64,000 nucleotides of DNA. Origin: Sodalis sp. dw_96 (GTDB lineage Bacteria; Pseudomonadota; Gammaproteobacteria; Enterobacterales; Enterobacteriaceae). Every line of letters starts with the position of its first letter. Positions within the stretch are counted from its first letter, which is position 1. Under the pieces are notes generated by a model. That model saw nothing but the letters and a program-made list of their open reading frames with translations, did not search any database and was not told the origin of the DNA. Where the stretch lies: assembly GCF_018449575.1 (NCBI RefSeq), contig NZ_JAAVUT010000015.1, positions 1 to 64,000 on the forward strand, read 5' to 3'. Positions 19,849 through 28,642 of this stretch are shown piece by piece. A program made the position numbers and the translations under genes.

Positions 19849-20802
19849 TTAATATCCGTAACGTAGCCGCAGCGCTTCGGGATAGGGTTCAAAATAACGT
19901 TGCTGCGACAGCCATGGGTCGGGATACTCGGCCATGTAATGCTTTACCAGCGCAAGAGGCGCGAGCAGCGGCTGCACTCCCCGCCGGTAACTGTCGATAA
20001 GCAGCGACAGTTCTTCCCGCTGCTTTGGCGTCAAATGGCGATGAAAATACCCTTGTACATGCATTAACACGTTGGTGTGGTTGGGCCGCGTCGCTTTATG
20101 GGACAGCAACGTCATCACACGAAGGCGGTATTCAATAGCAAACGCCTCCAGTGACGCCCACCTGCCCATGTCGGCGACAAAAGGCCCGATGCGGCGATAT
20201 TCCGGCTGGGAATGGGCCAGCAGCAACAGCTTGTAACGCCGGTGAAAGGCCATCAGCGCGCCGGGCGTCAACCCTTCCCGCAGCAATTGATTAAATTCAT
20301 ACAGGGTGTAGACCCGGGCGACAAAATTTTCCCGCAGCAGCGGATCGTGAAGCCGCCCGCTCTCCTCCACCGGCAACCAGGGCAGTTCTTCCATCAGTAT
20401 TTCAGTAAACAGGCCTATACCGTTTTTTCTCGAGCCGGCGCGGTCGTAAACCCGCACCCGCTCCATACCGCAGCTGGGGGATTTGGCGCAGACAATGAAA
20501 CCGCATAAATCCGTCAGTTGCCGGCTGCGCTCGCGGGCGAACCGCCTCATGGACTCCGTAAGATCGGGATCATTATCGCTTTTGCCGGTACGCAGGCTGA
20601 TGCGGTCGTCCCGATCCTTAACCAGCCGCAGCGAGGGTCGCGGCGTCGGCAGACCAATGGCCATTTCAGGGCAAACAGGGTTAAATCGAACATAAGGAGC
20701 AAGGTCATCCATGGCGAAAGAGAGGCGTTTGTGGCCGCCGTCAAAACGCACCGCTTCTCCCATCAGGCAGGCACTGATGCCGACAGGAATTTTATTGCTC
20801 AT
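19849..20802 (-). CDS. ybgA: YbgA-like protein with DUF523 and DUF1722 domains
   Basis: A 317-residue two-domain protein. Residues 1-150 form a DUF523 domain with SACLMGEAVRFDGGHK, PVCPEM and AKSPSCGMERV, whose cysteines suggest an Fe-S centre. The rest is the DUF1722 domain that alone makes up E. coli YbgA. The ATG at 20802 (MSNKIPVGIS) has GGGG upstream; a TTG at 20814 would add four residues. The fused form is common outside Escherichia. DUF523 has been linked to thiouracil desulfidation in other bacteria; the role here is unknown. It is the first gene of ybgA-phr-ybgI. Confidence 0.93.
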   Translation of the reverse strand: MSNKIPVGISACLMGEAVRFDGGHKRLSFAMDDLAPYVRFNPVCPEMAIGLPTPRPSLRLVKDRDDRISLRTGKSDNDPDLTESMRRFARERSRQLTDLCGFIVCAKSPSCGMERVRVYDRAGSRKNGIGLFTEILMEELPWLPVEESGRLHDPLLRENFVARVYTLYEFNQLLREGLTPGALMAFHRRYKLLLLAHSQPEYRRIGPFVADMGRWASLEAFAIEYRLRVMTLLSHKATRPNHTNVLMHVQGYFHRHLTPKQREELSLLIDSYRRGVQPLLAPLALVKHYMAEYPDPWLSQQRYFEPYPEALRLRYGY

Positions 20803-21082
20803 GCAGGGCCCCAATAGGCTATTGTTTGTTCAGCAAAGCGTAGACGATTTTAGCGGGCCCGGCGGACGGCTTTTAACAAAAGTCCCGCCGGTTTATCCGC
20901 GGCGCTGCCCGGGATTGTCGGGGAAAAACGTCATCATCCGCCGGTCCGCTATTCTCTGAGCGCGGGCAAAAGGGGATTCACCGCGTTGCTGTTTAAGTGG
21001 ATAATGTTGCGGCGTGGTGAGGTTTTTTGGAGGTTCCACCGCCAACGTTTTGCAAACCGGACAAGGTCATAAGGAAGGGATG
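20803..21082. other. ybgA-kdpE gap, probable site of kdpFABCD loss
   Basis: In the collinear E. coli order kdpF-A-B-C-D would stand here, before kdpE. Only 280 bases remain, with no frame I can recognise as KdpD. The frame continuing into kdpE contains FGGSTANVLQTGQ just upstream, which might be a KdpD C-terminal scrap, but I cannot confirm this. Promoters for the divergent ybgA and kdpE would have to lie here. Confidence 0.55.
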
Positions 21083-21772
21083 ATGAGCACCATGACAGCG
21101 AATATTCTGATCGTTGAAGATGAGGATGCCATACGGCGCTTTGTCCGCCAAGCCCTCGAACGGGAGGGCTATCGGGTTTTCGACGCCGAAAACATGGCCC
21201 GCGGCCTGCTTGAGGCGGCCACTCGCAAGCCGGACCTGGTGATCCTCGATCTGGGTTTGCCGGACGGCAACGGCGTTGATTTTATTCGCGACTTGCGCCA
21301 GTGGAGCTCGGTTGCGGTGATGGTGCTGTCCGCCCGAAGCGACGAGCAGGACAAGATTGACGCACTGGACGCCGGGGCGGACGATTATCTGACCAAACCC
21401 TTCGGTATCGGTGAACTGCTGGCCCGGGTACGGGTCTCCCTGCGGCATCCGCTGCGAGGGGAAGACAAACCTGCAACTGTGACCTTTGCCGCCATCAATG
21501 TGGATCTGGTTAATCGCCAGGTGACGCGGGCCGGCGAATTACTCCATTTGACACCCATTGAATTCCGCCTGCTGGCCACGCTGCTGTCCCACCAGGGCAA
21601 GGTGGTCACCCAGCGCCAACTGCTGCGCGAGGTCTGGGGTCCCAACGCGGTGGAGCACAGTCATTATCTGCGAATATACATGGGACATTTGCGGCAAAAG
21701 CTCGAAGAAGATCCGGCGCGTCCCCGTCACTTGCTTACGGAAACCGGCATTGGCTACCGCTTTATGTCCTGA
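21083..21772 (+). CDS. kdpE: Two-component response regulator KdpE, without partner genes
   Basis: OmpR-type regulator, 229 residues. The receiver domain has acidic residues near the N-terminus (VEDEDA), the phosphate acceptor D56 in ILDLGLPDG and the conserved lysine in TKPFGIGEL. The winged-helix domain shows HLTPIEFRLL, the segment WGPNAVEHSHYLRIYMGHL and TGIGYRFM, strongly KdpE-like. The start is one of three clustered ATGs (21080, 21083, 21092) after AAGGAAGG; 21083 has the best spacing. In E. coli its kinase KdpD and its target kdpFABC are adjacent. Neither is present here, so the gene may respond to another kinase, or be a relict. The reading frame is intact. Confidence 0.93.
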   Translation: MSTMTANILIVEDEDAIRRFVRQALEREGYRVFDAENMARGLLEAATRKPDLVILDLGLPDGNGVDFIRDLRQWSSVAVMVLSARSDEQDKIDALDAGADDYLTKPFGIGELLARVRVSLRHPLRGEDKPATVTFAAINVDLVNRQVTRAGELLHLTPIEFRLLATLLSHQGKVVTQRQLLREVWGPNAVEHSHYLRIYMGHLRQKLEEDPARPRHLLTETGIGYRFMS

Positions 21773-21843
21773 CAATATGTGAACCTGCTCACAAAATCTG
21801 GCCACGCTATCTAGAGGCTAGTATCATCAGTACTTTCAATTTT

Positions 21844-22284
21844 ATGGACATGTCTATGAGTACCTGGCTGATTTACGCCCTGCTTTCCGCGCTTACCGCC
21901 TCGCTGGTGGCGATTTTTGGTAAAATCGGGTTGCAGCATCTGGATGCCAACAGCGCAACCGCCGTCCGCTCCGTGGTAATGGCGCTCTTCCTGGTGGGCG
22001 TGGTGCTGGTGCAAGGGAAGATGAGCCTGGTGAACGATATCCTGGGCGACAAAAAAGCCCTGGCATTTATTGTATTAAGTGGTGTGGCCGGCGCCTTGTC
22101 CTGGCTGTTTTATTTTATGGCGATAAAATCCGGCAATGTCTCGCAGGTCGCCCCCATCGATAAACTCAGCGTGGTTTTCGCCGTGGTGATGGCGGTGCTG
22201 TTGTTTGGGGAAAAGGTCTCGCTGCTGGCGGGGGCCGGCGTAGCGCTGATTACCGCCGGCGCGCTGATGGTGGCGCTGGGTTAG
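21844..22284 (+). CDS. Single-domain EamA family transporter
   Basis: A 146-residue membrane protein with about five transmembrane helices, a single EamA unit of the drug/metabolite transporter superfamily. Such half-size proteins act as dimers. Typical features are FGKIGLQHLDANSATAVRS near the first helix pair and GALSWLFYFMAIKSG and QVAPIDKLSVVFAVVMAVLLFGEK later. ATGs at 21844, 21850 and 21856 are possible starts; none has a strong ribosome site. The substrate is unknown. It follows kdpE on the same strand by 71 bases and borders the accessory island. Confidence 0.85.
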   Translation: MDMSMSTWLIYALLSALTASLVAIFGKIGLQHLDANSATAVRSVVMALFLVGVVLVQGKMSLVNDILGDKKALAFIVLSGVAGALSWLFYFMAIKSGNVSQVAPIDKLSVVFAVVMAVLLFGEKVSLLAGAGVALITAGALMVALG

Positions 22285-22364
22285 CTGGAGCGGATCGGTC
22301 CACCCCGCGAACGGTTGCCGGCCCGATCGCATAACCCCATTAAAATGCACTGCCCATTGCAGCC

Positions 22365-24836
22365 CTATTTTTTTTTCAGGTAATTTTTCCACGTTCCCGG
22401 GGCAAGCGGAGCGAGCGTTTCCAGTTCTTGCTCCGTTACCACAGAAATATCCGATAAGCGGATATCCCGTAGCCTGATATGTACCTCGTCTAAAAAAATA
22501 GCGCCACCGGTACCGTCACTAAACTCTTCCAAAACGTCCGCATTCTCGTTGTCTATTGAAAGAAAATCGGCAAGTCGATCTTTGTTAAATAAAAAGTTCT
22601 GTTTCAAAGAAACCCCATGAATCTGAGCGCCTTCAATTTTATAGATATAATTTTGTTTTATCAGGGTATTGTAGCGTCGCGCTCCCTCCAGGGATTCCGA
22701 AACGATAAGCACATCCTCGTCGGATATCATCTTTGGCACGGCGGTGAAGTCTTCACTACGCGCGAAACCTTGTGTCAGGATACGGGCTTGCGGGCCACGA
22801 TCGACACGATAGAGCGGTTTATTAAAGCCTGAAAGCTGGAAAAAATTAAGCTGGTTTAACTCGCCACGCTTCCAACCGATATCCCATATGGGTATATCGA
22901 TAATTTCAACTTTTCCGCTTAAGCGATTAATGCTAATACCGATTTGCGGTTCAAGATTTTGCTGTTGCAGTTTTATTGGATATAGAATATCTTTCGTATC
23001 CTTATCAATAAGGTAATAGTCGTTATTGTCTTTCTTTATTTTTATATAGTTTCCCTCCACCTTAAGATAGTGGCCATTATCCTTATCCCATTGGAGGCCA
23101 TTACTATCTGGCGAGGAAAATTTTTCTCCCGGTGCCGCCTGCGTAAATCGATTAAAACCACAGGCTTTTTCCAGATCATTGGCAACATTAATCGATGTCT
23201 TGGGTTCAAGAATCCAACGCCAGCCGTCAAAATTGACCGGATAACCTTCGTTATCCATTGCATGGATATCGTAAATCTCATAGGCCAGACCATGTTCCGG
23301 TATCTCGACTATTCTAACCGCGACTAATTCTTCGGCTATTTCTAAAACGGACAGAATGGATGGATTTGAGATGTCTCGACCCGCACCCCTGACTTCATAG
23401 ACTTTACCTTCTAGATAATAATTTGGATTTTTATTATCTACCGGATGGTATGAATTATTGATGGAATATTCCACTCTGCATTTTTTAATGATATTAATTT
23501 CTGACTCTCCGAATACCGGAGTTGACTGCTGAGTGCTTAAATGCCATGCATTGCTGATTTTTGTCTTATATACCGGATAAGTAGTCGTGTGTGTCGGAGT
23601 TTTAACGGCTATTTCAAAACACGCTTTTTCGGAATCATACTCTACCCTATAGTTTTCACCGTATAATGAAATGTATTTCTCCCCAGCAATAAGATTAAAA
23701 TCGAGACCGATATCATCCGCTCCAGCCACCTCATAGCGCCACCGCTGGGTATCAGCATCTAAATAGATTTTCCTCTCGAGATCCGGGTGATGTTCCCTTC
23801 TTGCGGGATAAGCAACATACTGTCCAGGCGATTTTTCCTTTATTCTGAATGTCACACCGTCGATATCCGTTTCTAAATGCACCTCGGTAAAAACATGGGC
23901 CGGCAACTGTTCCTGAATAACCATAGAGGAGGGATCATAAGGGCGCACATTCATTATGCCCTCAGGCCTTCGGGACAATTTATCCGCAACTCTCGTTGTT
24001 GTTATACCACTGTCCGTTTGTATTAACAAATTGGCAAGTGATTCTGGAGAGAATTCTCTTTTGACGCAGCCGCCGTCGCCCTCGACGACATGCCCCGCTA
24101 CCTTAAGGCTTTTTGCCATCAAATATTTTGCTAACGGATATGTCCCACCGGTGAGCAATCCTAAGGCAATATCGCTGGCCAGGTTGACCCCCTCGGTGAC
24201 CATGACAAGATTTTCATCAAGGCCGTGGTCGGGGAAAAAAAACTGGTTCAGATTTTCAACAATGCCTTTTACCGGATTGCGTATATACTCGCTGGCAACC
24301 AATAAGGTATAACCTATAGTGATGCCATTGCGGGTTTTGATACTGTAAACACAGTTCTTATTATAATACTCTATTTGGGCCTGCTCCTCGGCGTGCCGAA
24401 TCAAATGCAGTGATGCGCGTTTTGTCCGCGGACCATCGCTTATTCTATTATTTTCATAATAAGCTGATATATTATATTTATCATTAAAATTTAATGAATG
24501 GATTTGGCTCGAACGTTTTGTTAAAGGCGAGTCATATATTTTAAATGATTTTATAGGTAATCTGTCGGGAAAATAATTCATTTTTGTGTTCACCTCATCC
24601 CTGAGTATTATATTAGATCCATTATGCTTAAATATATCATTACTAGCCTGATTAACAGAACTTAGCAGGATTAATAAATTCAAAAAAGCATCGGCCTTAT
24701 TTTGCCTCATAGGATTGGGAGCTCGGGCGATATGATCAAGATTTCGCTGTATATGTTTAGCCTGTGGGCTGCTTTTCTCACGAAAGCGAACATACCTTCC
24801 ATTTGCTGATCTATACGACTCCAGGCTTATTGGCAT
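22365..24836 (-). CDS. Large unrecognised protein with toxin-like Tyr/Trp-rich repeats
   Basis: An 823-residue protein I cannot assign to a family. It starts at an ATG with TGAGGA upstream. There is no signal peptide. Residues 1-150 are polar and basic. A central hydrophobic stretch (about 215-265) includes GVNLASDIALGLLTGGTYPLAKYLM. From about 330 on there are irregular beta-type units with a Y-(I/L)-x-(V/L)-x-G-x-x-Y pattern: YISLYGENYRV, YYLEGKVYEV, YLKVEGNYIKI, YIYKIEGAQIHG. Such units recall those in large insect- or host-directed toxins (for example in Photorhabdus and Pseudomonas), but this is a loose resemblance. The gene is markedly AT-richer than its flanks, suggesting horizontal transfer. 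A secreted effector or toxin is a guess. Confidence 0.75.
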   Translation of the reverse strand: MPISLESYRSANGRYVRFREKSSPQAKHIQRNLDHIARAPNPMRQNKADAFLNLLILLSSVNQASNDIFKHNGSNIILRDEVNTKMNYFPDRLPIKSFKIYDSPLTKRSSQIHSLNFNDKYNISAYYENNRISDGPRTKRASLHLIRHAEEQAQIEYYNKNCVYSIKTRNGITIGYTLLVASEYIRNPVKGIVENLNQFFFPDHGLDENLVMVTEGVNLASDIALGLLTGGTYPLAKYLMAKSLKVAGHVVEGDGGCVKREFSPESLANLLIQTDSGITTTRVADKLSRRPEGIMNVRPYDPSSMVIQEQLPAHVFTEVHLETDIDGVTFRIKEKSPGQYVAYPARREHHPDLERKIYLDADTQRWRYEVAGADDIGLDFNLIAGEKYISLYGENYRVEYDSEKACFEIAVKTPTHTTTYPVYKTKISNAWHLSTQQSTPVFGESEINIIKKCRVEYSINNSYHPVDNKNPNYYLEGKVYEVRGAGRDISNPSILSVLEIAEELVAVRIVEIPEHGLAYEIYDIHAMDNEGYPVNFDGWRWILEPKTSINVANDLEKACGFNRFTQAAPGEKFSSPDSNGLQWDKDNGHYLKVEGNYIKIKKDNNDYYLIDKDTKDILYPIKLQQQNLEPQIGISINRLSGKVEIIDIPIWDIGWKRGELNQLNFFQLSGFNKPLYRVDRGPQARILTQGFARSEDFTAVPKMISDEDVLIVSESLEGARRYNTLIKQNYIYKIEGAQIHGVSLKQNFLFNKDRLADFLSIDNENADVLEEFSDGTGGAIFLDEVHIRLRDIRLSDISVVTEQELETLAPLAPGTWKNYLKKK

Positions 24837-25127
24837 TAAAATTTCCTCATAGGGTTTATAATCAATGAATAGATCTAATAGGCAATAATCTGACTTAAAT
24901 TAAGCGTCGATAGGCAAAAGCATAACAGTTTGTATTTCTTTTATGAATAGACTCACCACCGAAATTTTAAAAAAAACGCTGCGGGTTAGCTTTACCAGCA
25001 GCAGTTTTATTATTGAATTTTTAAATACTTGATTTAATCATTTATAAAGATGGCCAATATCTTAAGGCGGCCGGCAGCAACCACCTTTTAATTGCCGAGA
25101 GAGGTGGCCGGGAATTCTCGGCAGGCA
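24837..25127. other. AT-rich gap upstream of the 823-residue gene
   Basis: These 291 bases between padR and the large gene are very AT-rich up to 25060 and contain no gene. The promoter of the large gene should lie here. An inverted repeat, TGCCGAGA/TCTCGGCA at 25093-25123, just past the padR stop may help end padR transcription, though no clear T-run follows it. Confidence 0.5.
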
Positions 25128-26132
25128 TTAATCATCCTTTCCGTTGGCGGAGGCGTTCAATTCCGCTTCAATATTCATTACCGAGGTAAGTAATGCGGCA
25201 TTAATGCGTTCCACTTGTTCCGGCGTCAGATCGGCGCGCATCATATTACCCCGCAGCAATACTCTCAGCCGGTCCAGGCTCTCGCTAATGCCGGGAATCA
25301 GACTACCTTCCCGCCGTTTGCCGATTTGCGACAGCCGGGTGAATATCGCCTCTATCAGCGGCTGGTGCTTGGCCAGTTCCGCCTGTCCCTCGGGGGTGAT
25401 TTGGTAATTTTTCCGGCTCTGCCCGTCCGGACTGCCGGACGTGAGAAAATCCTGGTCCACCAGCAGACTTAAGGTCGGGTATACCACGCCGGGGCTGGGC
25501 ACATACAATCCGGAGGACGCCTGCTCGATAGCCTTGATCAATTCATAACCGTGGCTGGGCTTGCGCGCCACCAGGGCCAACAGCACCAAGCGCAAATCGC
25601 CGTGCTCCAGCGGACGACGTCCCCGGGGGCCGCCATCGTGACGCCCTCCGCGGTCGCGGCCATGTCCGAAATGACCGCCGGGACGATCTTCGCCATCGCC
25701 GCGGCCATGGAAATCGCCGCCAAAGCCCCGGCCGCCAAAATCGTTGCGACGGCGTCCATCGCCAAAGCCCCGGCCGCGAAACGCGCTGCCATGACATTCA
25801 TCGCCAAAGCCCCTAGCTAGGAAATCGCCGCCATGGCCTTCGTCGACAAAGCTCCGGCGGTGAAAGTCATCGCCGTGGCGCTCATCACCAAAGCCCCGGC
25901 CGTAAAAATCGCCGCCGTGGCGCTCATCGCCAAAGCCCCGGCCGTAAAAATCGCCGCCGTGGCGCTCATCGCCAAAGCCCCGGCCGTAAAAATCGCCGCT
26001 GCCTCGCCGACTCTCAAATGATGTTGACCGACGGGACTGACCCTCGCCTCCATGGCGATGACGCCTGCCGGTGCCCCGCTCCCCTTCTCCGCCGTCCCGG
26101 CAGGTATTGTGATGGTGTAAATGGAAAAACAT
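25128..26132 (-). CDS. PadR family regulator with a long Gly/Arg/His/Asp repeat tract, YqjI-like
   Basis: A 334-residue protein. The C-terminal part (about 175-334) is a PadR winged helix: LEHGDLRLVLLALVARKPSHGYELIKAIE, then SPGVVYPTLSLLVDQDFL and a helical dimer domain. The N-terminus starts MFFHLHHHNTC and is rich in His, Gly and Arg. Residues about 45-163 are tandem 14-residue units of the type GGDFYGRGFGDERH. E. coli YqjI, a nickel-responsive PadR repressor, also has a His/Cys-rich N-terminal extension, so metal sensing is a fair inference. A clear AGGAG precedes the ATG. Three TTAGATATATCTAA-type boxes upstream suggest autoregulation. The repeat tract is far longer than in YqjI. Confidence 0.88.
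   Translation of the reverse strand: MFFHLHHHNTCRDGGEGERGTGRRHRHGGEGQSRRSTSFESRRGSGDFYGRGFGDERHGGDFYGRGFGDERHGGDFYGRGFGDERHGDDFHRRSFVDEGHGGDFLARGFGDECHGSAFRGRGFGDGRRRNDFGGRGFGGDFHGRGDGEDRPGGHFGHGRDRGGRHDGGPRGRRPLEHGDLRLVLLALVARKPSHGYELIKAIEQASSGLYVPSPGVVYPTLSLLVDQDFLTSGSPDGQSRKNYQITPEGQAELAKHQPLIEAIFTRLSQIGKRREGSLIPGISESLDRLRVLLRGNMMRADLTPEQVERINAALLTSVMNIEAELNASANGKDD
25644..26000 (-). repeat. Coding minisatellite of about eight 42-bp units inside padR
   Basis: The 42-base period keeps the frame and encodes 14-residue units. The three upstream-most units (25887-26000) are almost identical in DNA and protein (GGDFYGRGFGDERH). Units toward the PadR domain are increasingly diverged (DDFHRRSFVDEGH, GDFLARGFGDECH, SAFRGRGFGDGRR, then GDFHGRGDGEDRP). 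The gradient implies recent expansion at one end. Confidence 0.85.
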
Positions 26133-26149
26133 AGGGTATCTCCTGTTTC

Positions 26150-26220
26150 TTAGATATAACTAATTAGATATATCTAAGTTAGATCACCCAAATCGGAAAC
26201 GCAAGAAAAGATATATCTAA
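26150..26220. promoter_or_regulatory. Triple TTAGATATATCTAA-type operator upstream of padR
   Basis: A perfect 14-bp palindrome TTAGATATATCTAA lies at 26164-26177. It is flanked by a near copy (TTAGATATAACTAA, 26150-26163) and by AGATATATCTAA at 26209-26220. Spacing from the padR ATG is 18 to 88 bases, over the expected promoter. AT-rich dyads of this kind are typical for PadR family repressors; binding here is inferred. Confidence 0.6.
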
Positions 26221-26351
26221 ATGCCGAGAGCAGCATCCTGACGCGACCTCATGCCTCACTCTTTAAAAGCGCATTTACCCATCGGGAGGACAGCCCCTCC
26301 TGGCGTTCCGATAAAATCGTACCCTGTCCAAGGCTGACGGGGCTGCCAATG

Positions 26352-28172
26352 TCAAACCTCACCCTGGCGGCGATATCTGTTCTGCTTATCCATCAGCGTC
26401 CGGTAGTTCCCCTGCTTTTTGAGAATGAGGCTCGCGTGATCCCCTTCTTCGACAATTTGCCCCTCGGCGAACACCAGAATGCGATCCATATACCTTACTG
26501 AGGAAAGACGGTGAGCAATAACAATCAGGGTTCGATCTGACCAGCCTGTTTCAATCTCATTCTGGATTTCCGCCTCCGAAATACTGTCCAGATTGGAGGT
26601 GGCTTCATCAAGGACGATTATCGGCGTTTGGCGCAGCATGATCCGCGCAATCGCCACACGCTGTTTTTCACCGCCGGATAATCTGAGGCCGCGTTCACCC
26701 ACAACGGTGTCATAACCATCAGGCAAACTCGTAATAAAGTCGTGTATCCTGGCACGCTTTGCCGCGTCATGAATATCGGCTAAACAAACATTCTCATTCC
26801 CATAGCTGATATTTTCCAATAAGGTCCGGTGAAAAAGCAATGGCTCTTGACTCACTATGGAAATATGATTTCTTAAATATTCAATATTAACATCTTTGAT
26901 ATTAATGCCGTCAATCTTGATAGTTCCTCGATCTATTTCGTAAAGCCGTTGCAGCAGCTTTATAAACGTTGTTTTCCCACCACCGGAGTACCCTACCACA
27001 CCAATGCGTTCACCTGCCGCAATAGACAAGTTAAAGTTATGATAAAGCAGCTTTTCCTGGCCGGGATAGCGAAAATCAACATTTTTAAAAACAATAGAGC
27101 CGCCATCAATGCTTTTTGCTGTGACAACCTCATCCCTTCCGACTTCTACAGGCACTTCCATGAAGGTTACCAAATCTTCCATCTCATTCACTGAACGCTG
27201 CAGGCTGCAGGCTGCGAATGTTGTGTTCCATACCGCGAAGATATCCATTGATAATGGCATAGGTAGTGATGATATAGGTCACATCACCGGGGGAAGCATA
27301 ACCACGCTGCCATAACCACAATCCTGTTCCAATCATTACGCCGTTCAAGACCACCAGCATTCCGTATTGGATACTTCCCGCCGTTGAGCTCCGATGCCAA
27401 AAACAAATCAGATGCGAACGCCACGCCGCGGCCTCGCTCCTGACCCGAGCCTCTTCTTTTGATTCGGAAGCAAAGCTCTTTACCAGCATATTGCATGAAA
27501 TGGCATCGGAAATTGAGCCGTTCAGCACGGCATCGGCGTCATTGGCAACTTTTGCGGCCGGATAGATATACTTTTGAATCAGTAAAAGCGTGATGCAGAC
27601 GAAAGCCAGGAGGCTTGTCCCCACAATGACTCCCACAATTGGCCAGTGCACCCCGATAATTATCGTAGCCCCAATCAATACAAAGGCGCTGGGGATAAGC
27701 TCTATGAAGATAAGGTAGTTGAAAAGATCCATGGCGAGTACGCCACGGCTCAGCTTGCGTATGGTGGCGCCGGCAAGGTTGTGGATATGCCATTCCGTCG
27801 ATAATCGCTGTATGTGGCTGAAGACATTCACTGTCAATAATCGCATGATCCCTGAGGTGAAATATATTATCACTCGAAAGATAATATCCCGTAAAAAACC
27901 GAGATTATACCCAACATGACGATCATCGCTAATAATGAATATGTGTCATGAAAATGGCTTGCTCCCTTGGATATAGTATCAACCAGACGCCCGACAAAAA
28001 TCGGTATTAATAGCTCCGAGCAGGTTAATAAAACAGATGTACCAATTAGACATATAATTTGCAATCGCCGCTCAGCATATTGATAAAGAGAAAAGTTCAC
28101 TATTTTCCAACAGGGATTTCTCCTTTCAACTGATCTTTTGGCTCGCATAATTATATCCTTTAGTCGACCCAT
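26352..28172 (-). pseudogene. ABC exporter (TMD-NBD half transporter) broken by two frameshifts
   Basis: Three successive frames together form one half-size ABC exporter. 28172-27870 encodes the first membrane helices (MGRLKDIIMRAKRS..., good AAGGA site). 27873-27184 encodes the rest of the membrane domain. 27260-26352 encodes the nucleotide-binding domain with VGYSGGGKTT (Walker A), VSQEPLLF (Q-loop), LSGGEKQRVAIARI (signature), IIVLDEATSNLD (Walker B) and IAHRLS (H-loop). The second break is a 7-bp tandem duplication (CTGCAGG twice at 27198-27211); removing one copy restores NIRSLQRSVNEMEDL. The first, near 27870, fits a one-base deletion. Repaired length is 605 codons, normal for the family. 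The substrate is unknown. It is AT-rich like its neighbours. Confidence 0.88.
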
Positions 28173-28642
28173 TATTAATTCCTTTTTACGAAAAATTGAT
28201 ATCAAAGCTACTGGATAGAAAAAACTAAGTCAACAAATGATGTTAATGGCATATTTTCTAAATAGGGTAAGGTAGATTCAATTCATATTTATAATTGATG
28301 CATGACATTAAATTTATCTGTTTATGTATATCCTCTCAAGGATAAAACCTGCTCATCCATCTTTTAAAAGTGGTGTATCTTATCTTTTTTTGTATTACCA
28401 TCTTCATGACAATATTGATATGAATCAATACTGCCTGACGGCAGTAAACAGATATACTTGATAAAGTACTTATCACTTCAGGTCTATTAAGAGATCCGCT
28501 ATTAGCAAGATCATTTAGCAGTTTCACAGAGTGATATTTTATGCAGATTAAATTATAAAAACTCTAGACCATTTTCAATATGAATAGCTTGCGCCTTTTC
28601 TACACTGAATGTTTTCTCAAAGCCATAAGGAAGGTGACAACG
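28173..28642. other. Divergent gap between the ABC pseudogene and the epimerase
   Basis: This 470-base AT-rich stretch should hold promoters for both divergent genes. A perfect hairpin lies at 28429-28446 (TACTGCC-TGAC-GGCAGTA). A 63-codon minus-strand frame (28336-28527) starts with GTG but has no ribosome site and no recognisable content, so I do not call it as a gene. Confidence 0.5.

Noticed and set aside
25551-26053. Several long frames on both strands across the padR repeats
   Set aside because: They are shadows of the 42-bp repeats in other frames; the minus-strand PadR frame has the ribosome site and the conserved domain.
28336-28527. 63-codon frame that could be a small peptide precursor next to an ABC exporter
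   Set aside because: GTG start without a ribosome site, no recognisable leader or core, and the exporter is broken. Kept only as a remark.
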